Source: Leucobacter salsicius M1-8
GTDB lineage: Bacteria > Actinomycetota > Actinomycetes > Actinomycetales > Microbacteriaceae
Length of the DNA: 64,000 bases
Reading direction: 5' to 3'
NCBI RefSeq assembly: GCF_000350525.1
Contig: NZ_AOCN01000010.1
Location: forward strand, 1 to 64,000
Of this stretch, positions 19,192 through 27,750 are shown piece by piece (positions within the stretch are counted from its first letter, which is position 1; every line of letters begins with the position of its first letter). The notes under the pieces were generated by a model that worked only from the letters and a program-made list of their open reading frames with translations, did no database searches and was not told the DNA's origin. A program made the translations under genes and the position numbers.

Positions 19192-19262
19192 GATCCGGCG
19201 AAGAACACGCGCATTCGCGACATCCTCATGCTTTCACCGTGATCCGTGCAGTTCGCGAGATC
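19192..19262. repeat. Degenerate 71-bp direct repeat flanking the DUF559 gene, right copy
   Basis: Partner of 18087-18157 in the same orientation (about 70% identical by eye). It lies 79 bp after the DUF559 stop codon. Confidence 0.5.
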
Positions 19263-19298
19263 GTGAGCAACCCAAGATCGCAAGTAGCCCCAGAAACG

Positions 19299-19332
19299 AC
19301 AAATGCCCCGCTCCGAAGAGCGAGGCATTTGT
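19299..19332 (-). terminator. Rho-independent terminator of nusG
   Basis: A 15-bp stem (19299-19313 / 19318-19332, one mismatch) has a 4-nt loop and lies 13 bp beyond the nusG stop. Read on the minus strand, a CGTTTC tail follows. It separates secE-nusG transcription from rplK-rplA. Confidence 0.8.
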
Positions 19333-19345
19333 AAAAGTCGAAGAC

Positions 19346-20149
19346 TTAGACCATCTTGGTGACCTGGTCGAAGCCGAGCTCCACCGGGGTCTCACGCTCG
19401 AACAGCGACACCAGCACGGTGAGCTTGCCCGAAGCGGCGTTGATCTCGCTGATCGTGCCGGGAAGACCCTCGAACGATCCCGACTTGATCGTGATGGTCT
19501 CGCCAACCTCGAAGTCGATCTCGATGTTGCCCTGAGCTGCGGCCGATACTGCAGCCTTGCCCTTGCCCGTGCCCGGAACCTGCTCGAGCTCGACGGTGCT
19601 CTTGAGCATCTCGAACGCCTCGTTGATGCGCAGCGGCACGGGGTTGTGAGCGTTGCCCACGAAGCCAGTGACACCAGGCGTGTGACGCACAACCGACCAG
19701 GTGGTCTCGTTGAGGTTCATACGCACGAGAACGTAACCCGGGATGCGCACGCGGGTGACCATCTTGCGCTGGCCGTTCTTGACCTCCATGACATCTTCCA
19801 TGGGGACCTGAATCTCGTAGATGTCGTCGACTGCGCCCATCACCTCGCGGCGGTTCCACAGGTTCGACTTCACCTTGCGCTCGTAGCCGGCGTAGGTGTG
19901 AATCACGTACCACTTACCGGGGCGGCGACGCAGGTCCTTCTTGAAAGCCTTGAAGGGATCGACCGCCTCGGCCTCTTCCTCGGACTCTTCGTCGACGATG
20001 GCGTTGGCAGCAGCCACTGCCTCTTCCTCGGTGTCAATAACGAGAGCGTCTTCAACTGCTTCGTCAGCTACCGGATCGGTCGACTGCACCAGCGCGTCAA
20101 GGGCCGCGTCGAGGTTAACCTCGGGGTTGTTGCTGTTCTCGCTGGTCAT
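19346..20149 (-). CDS. nusG: Transcription termination/antitermination factor NusG
   Basis: The start at 20149 (M-T-S-E-N) has AAGGAAAG 9 bp upstream, giving 267 residues. About 75 acidic residues precede the NGN domain, which begins at [12 protein letters not shown]. The C-terminal KOW motif includes [12 protein letters not shown]. The acidic N-terminal extension is common in actinobacterial NusG. The protein binds RNA polymerase and couples it to Rho or ribosomes. It follows secE by 43 bp. Confidence 0.96.
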   Translation of the reverse strand: MTSENSNNPEVNLDAALDALVQSTDPVADEAVEDALVIDTEEEAVAAANAIVDEESEEEAEAVDPFKAFKKDLRRRPGKWYVIHTYAGYERKVKSNLWNRREVMGAVDDIYEIQVPMEDVMEVKNGQRKMVTRVRIPGYVLVRMNLNETTWSVVRHTPGVTGFVGNAHNPVPLRINEAFEMLKSTVELEQVPGTGKGKAAVSAAAQGNIEIDFEVGETITIKSGSFEGLPGTISEINAASGKLTVLVSLFERETPVELGFDQVTKMV

Positions 20150-20192
20150 CTGAAGTGCTTTCCTTAGCTCGAGTGAATCGGGTTGCGCGGGA

Positions 20193-20465
20193 TTAACCGA
20201 GTGGCGTACCGAAAATAAATACTGTGACGAACCCAAATACCTGGTCCAGAGCCCAGACAAGAGCCATCATGATCACCACAAAGGCGATAACAACGAGCGT
20301 GTAATTGATGAGCTCCTTGCGGGTCGGGGTTACGACCTTCTTGAGCTCTGCAATGACCTGCTGAATGAACAACGCGATGCGGCTAAACAGATTGCGCTTT
20401 GCAGCACGATCGGACTTGGCGTGCTCGACAGAGCCGTTGCCTTCCTCGATTTCAGTGCTGCTCAC
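20193..20465 (-). CDS. secE: Preprotein translocase subunit SecE
   Basis: A 90-residue protein with a polar N-terminus, an amphipathic helix ([15 protein letters not shown]) and one C-terminal transmembrane helix (about 54-80), the minimal actinobacterial SecE form. It clamps SecY in the translocon. It lies between tRNA-Trp and nusG, the conserved order. Confidence 0.95.
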   Translation of the reverse strand: MSSTEIEEGNGSVEHAKSDRAAKRNLFSRIALFIQQVIAELKKVVTPTRKELINYTLVVIAFVVIMMALVWALDQVFGFVTVFIFGTPLG

Positions 20466-20519
20466 TCGGGTGTCCTTTCATCTGCCCCACCGGGCACGTC
20501 GGACGCCCGGCGGGATCTG

Positions 20520-20592
20520 CAGGGCGGACAGGACTCGAACCTGCAACCTGCGGTTTTGGAGACCGCTGCTCTACCAATTGAGCCACCGCCCT
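20520..20592 (-). tRNA. tRNA-Trp (CCA anticodon)
   Basis: A 73-nt cloverleaf on the minus strand. The 7-bp acceptor stem AGGGCGG/CCGCCCT pairs 20592-20586 with 20527-20521, and the discriminator is G. The anticodon stem GCGGT/ACCGC encloses loop CTCCAAA, so the anticodon is CCA. The T-arm GGTTCGAGTCC is present. CCA is not encoded. The position before secE is the usual one. Confidence 0.96.
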
Positions 20593-20819
20593 TCGGAAAT
20601 TGACGCAATTCTACGCCTTCAGGCACAGAAAAGTTTGGTAGACGTCAACTACCTCGAATTACTCTACGCGAATGTTTGCTCGATGTCGAACTGAGCGCGT
20701 CAGCCAATTCACCGCCGCGCGTGTCGCTCCAAAGGCCACCAGTAGTACGGGTCCCTGGCCCCGCGCAGAGGAACGCACCCGACTTCGGCGCTATCAGCCC
20801 TCTCGACTAGACTTGTAGG

Positions 20820-22022
20820 GTGACCCAAAACACTCGTCTCTCAAAGAAGATTGCAGCCATCGCTGAGTCCGCCACCCTCAAGGTAGACGGCAAGGCGAAG
20901 GCGCTTCAGGCCGAAGGCCGCCCGGTGATTAGCTACGCTGCGGGCGAGCCCGATTTCCCCACCCCGCCCCACATCGTGGACGCGGCGCGTGAGGCTCTCG
21001 ACAACCCCAAGAACTTCCGCTACACCCCCGCCGTGGGTCTGCCGATCCTGCGCGAGGCGATCGCCCGCAAGACGAAGCGCGATTCGGGTCTTGAGATTGC
21101 CCCCAGCCAGGTCATCGTGACCAACGGTGGCAAGCACGCCGTCTACTCGGCGTTCCAGACGATCCTGAACCCGGGTGACGAAGTTATTCTCCCCTCACCC
21201 TTCTGGACGAGCTACCCCGAAGAGATCCAGCTCGCCGACGGCGTGCCGGTCCAGGTCTTCGCCGGCGCCGACCAGGGCTACAAGGTCACGGTCGAGCAGC
21301 TCGAGGCGGCCCGCACCGACAAGACGAAGGCGCTGCTGTTCTGCTCGCCCTCCAACCCCACCGGCGCCGTCTATTCTCCCGAGGAGACGAAGGCGATCGG
21401 CGAGTGGGCACTTGCCCACAACCTCTTCGTTGTGAGCGACGAGATCTACCAGAACCTCACCTATGACGGTGTGCGCGCCGTGTCGATCGTCGAGGCCGTT
21501 CCCGCCCTCGCCAACAACACGATCCTCGTCAACGGCGTCGCGAAGACCTTCGCGATGACCGGTTGGCGCATCGGCTGGCTCGCCGGCCCCGCAGACCTCA
21601 TCAAGGGCGCCGCGAACCTGCAGTCGCACATGACGTCGAACATCAACAACGTTGCGCAGATCGCCGCTGCGGCCGCACTCGACGGTGACCAGGCTCCCAT
21701 CGAAGAGATGCGTCTCGCGTTCGACCGCCGCCGCAAGCTGATCGTCGAAGAACTCAACAAGGTGCCGGGCTTCCACTGCCCCACCCCCGAGGGCGCGTTC
21801 TACGCATACGTCGACGTGACGGCTGCACTCGGCAAGGAGATCGCGGGCACGACGCCCACGAGCTCGCTCGAGCTCGCTGACCTGATCCTCGACAAGGCTG
21901 AGGTTGCCGCGGTTCCCGGCGAGGCATTCGGCCCGTCAGGCTACCTGCGCTTCAGCTACGCACTCGGCGACGACGCACTCGTCGAGGGCATCCGCCGCAT
22001 TCAGGCGCTGCTCGGCGCGTAA
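20820..22022 (+). CDS. Pyridoxal phosphate-dependent aminotransferase (aspartate aminotransferase class I)
   Basis: The 400-residue product starts at GTG 20820. It has the class I aminotransferase fold with Y-A-A-G-E-P-D-F near residue 40, N-P-T-G-A near 177, S-D-E-I-Y near 207, the Schiff-base Lys in [11 protein letters not shown] near 240, and the final R-F-S-Y-A that binds the substrate carboxylate. It most likely transfers amino groups between aspartate (or prephenate) and 2-oxoglutarate. It is a single gene, divergent from tRNA-Trp, and is followed by two strong hairpins. Confidence 0.9.
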   Translation: MTQNTRLSKKIAAIAESATLKVDGKAKALQAEGRPVISYAAGEPDFPTPPHIVDAAREALDNPKNFRYTPAVGLPILREAIARKTKRDSGLEIAPSQVIVTNGGKHAVYSAFQTILNPGDEVILPSPFWTSYPEEIQLADGVPVQVFAGADQGYKVTVEQLEAARTDKTKALLFCSPSNPTGAVYSPEETKAIGEWALAHNLFVVSDEIYQNLTYDGVRAVSIVEAVPALANNTILVNGVAKTFAMTGWRIGWLAGPADLIKGAANLQSHMTSNINNVAQIAAAAALDGDQAPIEEMRLAFDRRRKLIVEELNKVPGFHCPTPEGAFYAYVDVTAALGKEIAGTTPTSSLELADLILDKAEVAAVPGEAFGPSGYLRFSYALGDDALVEGIRRIQALLGA

Positions 22023-22037
22023 CTCGCGCTCACCGTC

Positions 22038-22095
22038 GGGGCCGGTCGAGATTCACTCTCGACCATTCACTCTCGACCGGCCCCGTCTGTTTTTT
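22038..22095 (+). terminator. Rho-independent terminator of the aminotransferase gene
   Basis: A 14-bp GC-rich stem (22038-22051 / 22071-22084) is followed by GTCTGTTTTTT. The loop and distal arm contain a tandem duplication of ATTCACTCTCGACC. Confidence 0.9.
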
Positions 22096-22125
22096 GGGGG
22101 TCGATCGGGAATCCGATCGACCCCC
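22096..22125. terminator. Second perfect hairpin after the aminotransferase gene
   Basis: A 13-bp perfect stem (22096-22108 / 22113-22125) with a GAAT loop abuts the T-run of the first terminator. No T-run follows it on the plus strand; it may be a back-up terminator. Confidence 0.65.
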
Positions 22126-22228
22126 AGCTGCTTTCTGCGTACGGCTCCGATCCGGATCGCTGCCAATCGAAAAGACAGGCCGAACGGTCTGTCTACCCAG
22201 GTGTTGCGCACCCAATTAGACTGCTGGA

Positions 22229-23680
22229 ATGGAGATCTCTCAGCGCGCGTCGCGCAGCATCGCGCGCCGTTCCCTGCTGCTCGTGTTGGGTGCCGCCGTC
22301 GTGGCTTGGCTGCTGTTCGTTGCGGGCGTCTATGTCGACATGCTCCCCCGGGGTGCCGCCGACGCTTACGCAACGGACGCCGAATCGAGGTCCCCCGAGT
22401 TTTCGCGTTACTTCATGTTTGCGGCCGTGGCAGTTCTCGGGCTCGGCTCACTGATCGCCCTCCGTCGCACTTCGGGGCTGCGCGCCCGCGGCGCACAGTC
22501 GGCTCTGGTGCGCCCCGTTCAGCTGTTCGCCGGAGGAACCTTGATTGTTGCGGCGTCGATCTCGGCGAGCATCTGCATGGTGCTGTTCTTTGACGGGTTT
22601 CTTGGGGGCAGCGGGGCTGCAAGCCCGTTGACCCAAACCGTTGACCTCTACGTTCCCATCGTGCTGCACACCGCCCTGGTGGTGACGCTCGTACTCGCCG
22701 GGTTCGTGTTTGTGCCGCGCGGCGGGCCAGTTCCCACGGCCACACCGGCCACAGTGGCGCCCTCGGCTCAGGAATTGGCACAGTCGCCGCACTCAGAGGC
22801 TCTGCAGCATTCGACGCCGGTGCAGCATTCGACGCCGCTGCCACATTCGCCGGAGTCGCTTCAGGCCCAGCGCAGCGCAGCGCGCGGTTTTGCTGTGCCC
22901 CTCGTGACGGCGTCAGCCGCACTCATTGCGGGACTCATCGTTGCTGACCTCACCGGCTCGGCGACCCAGGTGTGGCTGTGGACCCTCGTACTTGCCGTGA
23001 TTGGTGGCGGCATCGTCGCCGGCACGATCAGCGCCGCGCGCGCCCTCGCGCAGCAGTCTCATTCCCAGCGGCCTCGCGGAGCCGCCGTGGGGGCCAAGAA
23101 CCTCAACTTTGTGCTCTCGATCGTGCTGGTAGGCAGCGCGGCGATACTGGCGCTCGGCTATGGCAGTTCAGCAGTCAATGCTTTGACCTCGAGCCCGTGG
23201 CTCTCTGTTGGCGTGTTTGAGTCCGGCCCCGGCAACGGTGTGGATGGGGAGCCTCTGACGTGGACGGCCAGCGGCGGCGACCTTGAGCTGGGTACCTCGA
23301 TCACGGTGACGATGCAGCCAGCGGACATCGAGCTCGACACTGTGGCTGTCGGCAGGGACGGCTGGGGCGATATCTCGGGCACGCTTCCTGCCGAGGACGA
23401 ACCCGGCGACTATGTGATCGAGGCGCACGCGCTCACCGAGGACGGGCGCGAGCTCAAGGCGTCGGCGTCGTTTGGCCGAAACGCAGACGGCGTGTTCATG
23501 AGTGGAGAGTCTGCTGACGCCTACGTCACCGCCCCCGCGCTGGTATCACCGATCTCCGCGCACTGGGTGTTTTCTGACCTACTCCCCGCCGGCCTGCTGC
23601 TGCTCATTGCGGCGGCCGTCACGGGCCTTTCGATCACCGCGCGCGCTCGTGAGAGGCAAGCGGTCCCCAGCGTCAGCTGA
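22229..23680 (+). CDS. Multi-spanning membrane protein of unknown function
   Basis: This 483-residue protein is not recognised. About seven hydrophobic segments can be seen (near residues 14-35, 60-80, 92-120, 135-160, 225-245, 248-270 and 293-315). They are followed by a soluble extracytoplasmic domain (about 325-440) rich in Val/Asp/Gly that resembles a beta-sandwich, and a final membrane helix (about 452-475). A linker near residues 190-212 has tandem Q-H-S-T-P units encoded by an 18-bp DNA repeat at about 22803-22850. It is not in an obvious operon. The convergent TetR gene lies 23 bp downstream. Confidence 0.6.
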   Translation: MEISQRASRSIARRSLLLVLGAAVVAWLLFVAGVYVDMLPRGAADAYATDAESRSPEFSRYFMFAAVAVLGLGSLIALRRTSGLRARGAQSALVRPVQLFAGGTLIVAASISASICMVLFFDGFLGGSGAASPLTQTVDLYVPIVLHTALVVTLVLAGFVFVPRGGPVPTATPATVAPSAQELAQSPHSEALQHSTPVQHSTPLPHSPESLQAQRSAARGFAVPLVTASAALIAGLIVADLTGSATQVWLWTLVLAVIGGGIVAGTISAARALAQQSHSQRPRGAAVGAKNLNFVLSIVLVGSAAILALGYGSSAVNALTSSPWLSVGVFESGPGNGVDGEPLTWTASGGDLELGTSITVTMQPADIELDTVAVGRDGWGDISGTLPAEDEPGDYVIEAHALTEDGRELKASASFGRNADGVFMSGESADAYVTAPALVSPISAHWVFSDLLPAGLLLLIAAAVTGLSITARARERQAVPSVS

Positions 23681-23703
23681 GGTTCGTCAGCGTTTAGGAC
23701 TGG

Positions 23704-24270
23704 TCAGACCGCGCCGGGAACCTGGTCGAGCACCTCGTCGATGCTCTGCTCGGGTCGAAACAGCAACCAGTCGAGGGTCGCCCCAGCGAGCGCCCCAAAG
23801 AACGCCGCCCCCGCGGTCTCGGTAATACGTGCCACCTCGGCCGCTGGGGCTCCCCCAGTGGCCCGTGCTGCACGCAGCACGTCGCGGTAGCGCACCGCGA
23901 CCGAGCCCCGCGCGAGCTGCATCGAATCTGCCCAGGCCCGATCGGTGCGAAACACCTCGGCGGCCATGAGCTTGGCCACGTCCAGGTTTTCGCGCAGGGT
24001 CTCGAGTGTGGCCGCAGCCACGGCGCGGGGCGCGTCGGCTGCGGCCGATCCGGCAGCTGCCGAATCGATTGCCGCCGCGAGCCGCGCAAACCCCTCCCGA
24101 ATCACCTCTTCAAAGATCGCGTCCTTCGACTTGAAGTTGTAATACAGGCTGCCCTTGGCAACGCCGGCGGCCTCCGCGATCTCGTCCATAGATGCGCCGC
24201 TGATCCCGTGCTGCGCGGCGACCCGCACCGCCGCCTCGGTGATCAGTTGCTTGGTGCTCACTCGTGCCAT
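23704..24270 (-). CDS. TetR/AcrR-family transcriptional regulator
   Basis: The start at 24270 (M-A-R-V-S-T-K) gives 188 residues. The N-terminal helix-turn-helix reads S-M-D-E-I-A-E-A-A-G-V-A-K-G-S-L-Y-Y-N-F-K-S-K-D, a clear TetR signature, and the C-terminal part is a helical ligand-binding domain. It is the last gene of a leftward operon with a YhgE/Pip exporter and an ABC ATPase. A perfect TetR-type palindrome lies upstream of that operon (27586-27599). I infer an autoregulated efflux or envelope-stress operon. Confidence 0.88.
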   Translation of the reverse strand: MARVSTKQLITEAAVRVAAQHGISGASMDEIAEAAGVAKGSLYYNFKSKDAIFEEVIREGFARLAAAIDSAAAGSAAADAPRAVAAATLETLRENLDVAKLMAAEVFRTDRAWADSMQLARGSVAVRYRDVLRAARATGGAPAAEVARITETAGAAFFGALAGATLDWLLFRPEQSIDEVLDQVPGAV

Positions 24271-24284
24271 GGCTCTAGTTTGGC

Positions 24285-26810
24285 CTAGATCGCAAGTTCG
24301 GGGTGCAGCCGCTTGATCGTCCACACCTTCTGCTTACGCGCCGCAACCGCGCTCACGGCGAGCGAGCCGACCAGAATGCCCGCCATCACGAGCAGTGACC
24401 CCCAGAAGCGGGCGTCGATGCCACCACCGATGAGCTGGCGCAAACCGTCAACGACATACGATGCCGGCATGAACGGGTGCAGCGCTTGGAAGAACCCGGG
24501 CGTAGTTTCGACGGGGTATGTGCCGCCCGAGGATGACAGCATGAGCATCAAAAGCACGAGGCTCACGACTCGGCCCGCCGCGGTGCCCAGCAGTGCGATA
24601 AACATCTGCTGCAGGGCGAGGAACGCAAGTGTCACGAGCAGCATGAACGCCGCCATCCCGACCCAGTGCACCGGGCGCAGTCCGATCGCGAACACGAGCA
24701 CGGCCATCATGATGACGACCTGGCCCACGCCGATGAGCGCGGCCGGCCAGAACCCGGCGAGCACCGAACGCAGCCCCGACACATTGCTGGCGAAGGGCCT
24801 CCGAGGCAGTGGGCGCAAGATGAGCCAGGTGATGAGCGCGCCCACGAACGAGGCAAGCGCGATGAAGAACGGCGCAAAACCGCCACCAAAGCCCTGCACT
24901 GCGTTCTCGGTCGTCTCGTCGAGTTGTACGGGAGCCGCGATCGTTTCGGCGATCGCCCCGGCTTGTGCGTCGCCCAGATCGGGAGCCTCTGCCGCGCCGC
25001 TCGTGAGCTCCGTGGCGAATGTCTTCGCGCCGGATCCCACCTCACTCGCTCCCTTCGCGAGCTCGCCCGACTTCTCGCTGGCCTGCTGTGCGCCGTCGTT
25101 CAGCTGAGTCGCTCCTGCGGCGAGATCACCTGCTCCTGCGGCGAGCCGATCGGCACCGGTCGAGGCTGCTGCTGCGCCCGTCGCGAGGGTCGAGTTGCCG
25201 GCCGCCAGGTCGGTCGCGCCGCCCCGAAGCAGAGTAAGCCCCTTCGCGAGTTCACCGCCGCCAGCGTGCGCGGTCTCTGCGGAGGTAGCGAGTGTGCCCG
25301 CTCCCTGGGAGACCTTGGCTGAGCCGTCGGCGAGTGCGGTGGCGCTCGCGGCGAGGGTACCTACGCCATTGGCGAGCTTCTGCGCCCCGGCAGCAGCCTT
25401 GCCCGCGCCAGTGTTCAGGGCTGAGGCCCCGTCAGCCACCGAGGTGGCGCCCGCAGTGAGCGTTGCGGCGCTGGTGGCGGCTGTCTGCGTTGAGGTGTCG
25501 AGGGTCGTGAGGCCGGCGGTAAGGTCAGCGGCCCCGCTCGCGACGGTGGTCGCACCATCGCGCACCTGCCCCGCGCCCTGTGAGAGGGCCGCGAGCGAGG
25601 AGCCCTGCGCCTGCAGTGCGGCGTCGAGCTCGGCGAGCGTCATGTCGGGCTGGGCGGCGGCCAGGTTCTGGATCTGCGCCGTCGCGTCGGCAATCTGGGT
25701 GGCTCCCGCGTTCAGCGTGCCAGCTCCCGTCTGCAGGTTCGCGGCGCCGGTAGCAGCATCGGTGACGCCAGCGCTGAGCTGGCTGAGGCCTGCCGACAGC
25801 TCGGTGGTGCCGGTCGACAGGGTCGACGTGCCAGCCGAGAGCGTGGCGGCGCCTGCACTGAGGTCGGCAAGCGAGGACGAGAGGGCCCCGATTCCGTCGG
25901 CGAGCGTGCCCGCCCCCGTTGCGAGCGCCTGGCTTCCGGTCGCGACGTCCGTGGCTCCGCCCGCCACCGATCCGGCGCCGGTTGAGAGCTTGCCCAGGCC
26001 GTCGCGCAGGTCACCCGATTTGGTCGCCGCGGTGTCGGCGCCTTGGGCGAGAGAGCCGGCACCCGTCGCGAGACGCGCGCTGCCGTCGCGCACGATCGCG
26101 AGGCCGCCCGCGAGTTCTGCTGTGCCGCCCGTGAGCGCAGGGGCTTGCGCGACGAGCCGCGCGGTGCCGTCGGCGAGCTCGCCGAGGCCCGCCGACAGCA
26201 GCGTGCCGCCGTCGGCCACCGCTTTCGTGCCGTCCTGCAGCTTGCCCGCCGCATCGGCCGCATCGCGGGTTCCGTCGCTCAGTTTCTGCACCCCGACGAG
26301 CAGCTCGTCGGCCGCCGTCTGCGTGGCCTGCTGCGCCACCGCGTCGCGCAGCTGCATCATGGCCTGTTTGCCGAGCGTCGACGCAAGAAACGAGTTGTTG
26401 TCGTTGTAGGTGACCTCGAGGGTACCCGCCTCGGGCTTGTCTTGCAGCCCGGCGAGGGTGCGCGAGAACCCAGCTGGAATCGTCACCCCGAAGTAGACGT
26501 CGCCGTCGCCGATGGCCTCTTTCGCCTCGGCCGCGGTCATCTCGCGCCAGTCGAGGTCACGCCCCGCGCGCAGCTCCTCGATCACGTCGTCACCCGCGGT
26601 GAGCGTGCCGCCGCCGGGCTTCTCGGCCGGTTCGTCGAGGTTCACGACGGCGACCGGCAGTTGGTTCATGTGGTCGGTGGGGGCCCAGAACGCCCACAGG
26701 TAGAGCGCACCGTAGATCAGTGGGATGACGAGCAGCACGACGAGCGCAATCTTGGGCATTGTGCCCTGTCTAAAGCGCGCAAGCTCGGTGCCGCGGGTGA
26801 TAAATGACAT
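24285..26810 (-). CDS. YhgE/Pip-family membrane protein (ABC-2 type permease fold)
   Basis: The 841-residue protein has one N-terminal transmembrane helix (about 20-42), an extracytoplasmic domain with the YhgE N-terminal region (P-V-A-V-V-N-L-D-E-P near 50-65), and a very long Ala/Gly/Leu/Ser/Thr coiled region (about 190-640) made of heptad-like units such as L-S-A-G-x-x-x-L. A C-terminal ABC-2-like block of five or six helices (about 660-830) follows. The family includes phage infection protein Pip and exporters of lipids or siderophores. It lies between a degenerate ABC ATPase (upstream, 27 bp) and TetR. Confidence 0.88.
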   Translation of the reverse strand: MSFITRGTELARFRQGTMPKIALVVLLVIPLIYGALYLWAFWAPTDHMNQLPVAVVNLDEPAEKPGGGTLTAGDDVIEELRAGRDLDWREMTAAEAKEAIGDGDVYFGVTIPAGFSRTLAGLQDKPEAGTLEVTYNDNNSFLASTLGKQAMMQLRDAVAQQATQTAADELLVGVQKLSDGTRDAADAAGKLQDGTKAVADGGTLLSAGLGELADGTARLVAQAPALTGGTAELAGGLAIVRDGSARLATGAGSLAQGADTAATKSGDLRDGLGKLSTGAGSVAGGATDVATGSQALATGAGTLADGIGALSSSLADLSAGAATLSAGTSTLSTGTTELSAGLSQLSAGVTDAATGAANLQTGAGTLNAGATQIADATAQIQNLAAAQPDMTLAELDAALQAQGSSLAALSQGAGQVRDGATTVASGAADLTAGLTTLDTSTQTAATSAATLTAGATSVADGASALNTGAGKAAAGAQKLANGVGTLAASATALADGSAKVSQGAGTLATSAETAHAGGGELAKGLTLLRGGATDLAAGNSTLATGAAAASTGADRLAAGAGDLAAGATQLNDGAQQASEKSGELAKGASEVGSGAKTFATELTSGAAEAPDLGDAQAGAIAETIAAPVQLDETTENAVQGFGGGFAPFFIALASFVGALITWLILRPLPRRPFASNVSGLRSVLAGFWPAALIGVGQVVIMMAVLVFAIGLRPVHWVGMAAFMLLVTLAFLALQQMFIALLGTAAGRVVSLVLLMLMLSSSGGTYPVETTPGFFQALHPFMPASYVVDGLRQLIGGGIDARFWGSLLVMAGILVGSLAVSAVAARKQKVWTIKRLHPELAI

Positions 26811-26837
26811 GAATTCAGCTTCGTTTCGTGAGGTGAT

Positions 26838-27560
26838 TTACAGGTTGATGACCGAGGGTGCGCCGAAGAGCGCCACGTCGCGAGGGTCACTTGTGGCGAT
26901 GACCACCGGCGTATGGGTTGCGATCTCGCGCACCCGATCCGCCACACGCTCGCGATGCTCGGGGTCGCGCAGAGCATCGAGATCGTCGATCACGAGCAGC
27001 TCGGGCCGGGCGATGAGAGCGAGGGCGATGCGCACGAGCAGATCGTCAGCGGGGCTCAGCTCGCGGCACAGCAGGGCGGTGTCGGGCTGCGAGATGCGGT
27101 TCGCGTTGCGCACCACGCCAAAGGCCGGGGCGAGGAGCTCGCTCGCGACCGCCTCGGTCACTCGGGGTGTGCGGCGCCACCACGCCAGCTCCCACGACAG
27201 CCGCTCTCGCAGCGTCGCGGCGAGCGTCACGGCGGGCTCGAGGTCGTCGATGCCCGCAAATCCCGCGATGCCGGTCGTGCTCCGGATCGCGCCAGTGCCT
27301 GCCTCTCCGAGCGTCTCTAGGCCTCCGCGTGAGGCACGCATGCGGCCAGCGATCGTGAGGAGCAGGCTCGTGCGACCCGACCCGCTGGCACCGAGCACCA
27401 CCGTCACGGGGCTACTGCTCTCTGCGGAGATGGGGCCAAACACTCGGCCGCGCGGGCCGTCAACCTCGAGCGCATGAATGCGCAGGAACGGCTCCTGCCG
27501 CTCGGCTGCGAGATTTGGCGCGAGTTGCGGCTGCGAGTCGGTGGGGGTGGACGTGTGCAC
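26838..27560 (-). CDS. ABC-type ATP-binding protein, degenerate (Walker A Lys replaced by Arg)
   Basis: A 240-residue ABC ATPase-like protein. The Walker A motif reads G-A-S-G-S-G-R-T-S (57-65), with Arg63 (codon CGC, minus strand of 27374-27372) where the invariant Lys is expected. The signature region reads E-L-S-P-A-D-D-L-L instead of L-S-G-G-Q, while Walker B (L-L-V-I-D-D-L-D) is retained. ATP hydrolysis is therefore doubtful. It is the first gene of the YhgE/TetR operon, so it presumably serves the YhgE-like permease. Start at ATG 27560; no strong ribosome site. Confidence 0.78.
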   Translation of the reverse strand: MHTSTPTDSQPQLAPNLAAERQEPFLRIHALEVDGPRGRVFGPISAESSSPVTVVLGASGSGRTSLLLTIAGRMRASRGGLETLGEAGTGAIRSTTGIAGFAGIDDLEPAVTLAATLRERLSWELAWWRRTPRVTEAVASELLAPAFGVVRNANRISQPDTALLCRELSPADDLLVRIALALIARPELLVIDDLDALRDPEHRERVADRVREIATHTPVVIATSDPRDVALFGAPSVINL

Positions 27561-27585
27561 GGTGCTCCTGGCCTCGATGTTTTGT

Positions 27586-27599
27586 ACTGACTAGTCAGT
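27586..27599. promoter_or_regulatory. Candidate TetR operator
   Basis: ACTGACTAGTCAGT is a perfect 14-bp palindrome 26 bp upstream of the first gene of the TetR/YhgE/ABC operon. Half-site TGACTAGTCA sequences are frequent TetR-family operators. TACAAA just downstream (minus strand) could be the -10 element, in which case bound repressor would cover the promoter. Confidence 0.6.
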
Positions 27600-27673
27600 T
27601 TAAGAACACTTCCTGAATACTCCATCCATGCCCCCGGCCCCGAGGAATACTCCACGCGCTCCTGTGTTACATT

Positions 27674-27691
27674 TATATGCATACGCATCTA
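27674..27691. promoter_or_regulatory. Candidate MarR operator / promoter of the monooxygenase operon
   Basis: TATATGC-ATAC-GCATCTA is a 7-bp imperfect inverted repeat in an AT-rich patch 60 bp before the luciferase-like monooxygenase start. It overlaps a TTATAT hexamer. The MarR gene in the same operon is a plausible ligand-dependent repressor. Position and symmetry are the only evidence. Confidence 0.4.
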
Positions 27692-27750
27692 ATTGAATGC
27701 AGCGGCCTCACCGGCCTTCACCACTCCAACCCACGATCAGGGAGCACACC

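Noticed and set aside
22803-22850. CRISPR-like array
   Set aside because: Only about two and a half 18-bp units without spacers; it is a coding repeat. No CRISPR array was seen anywhere.
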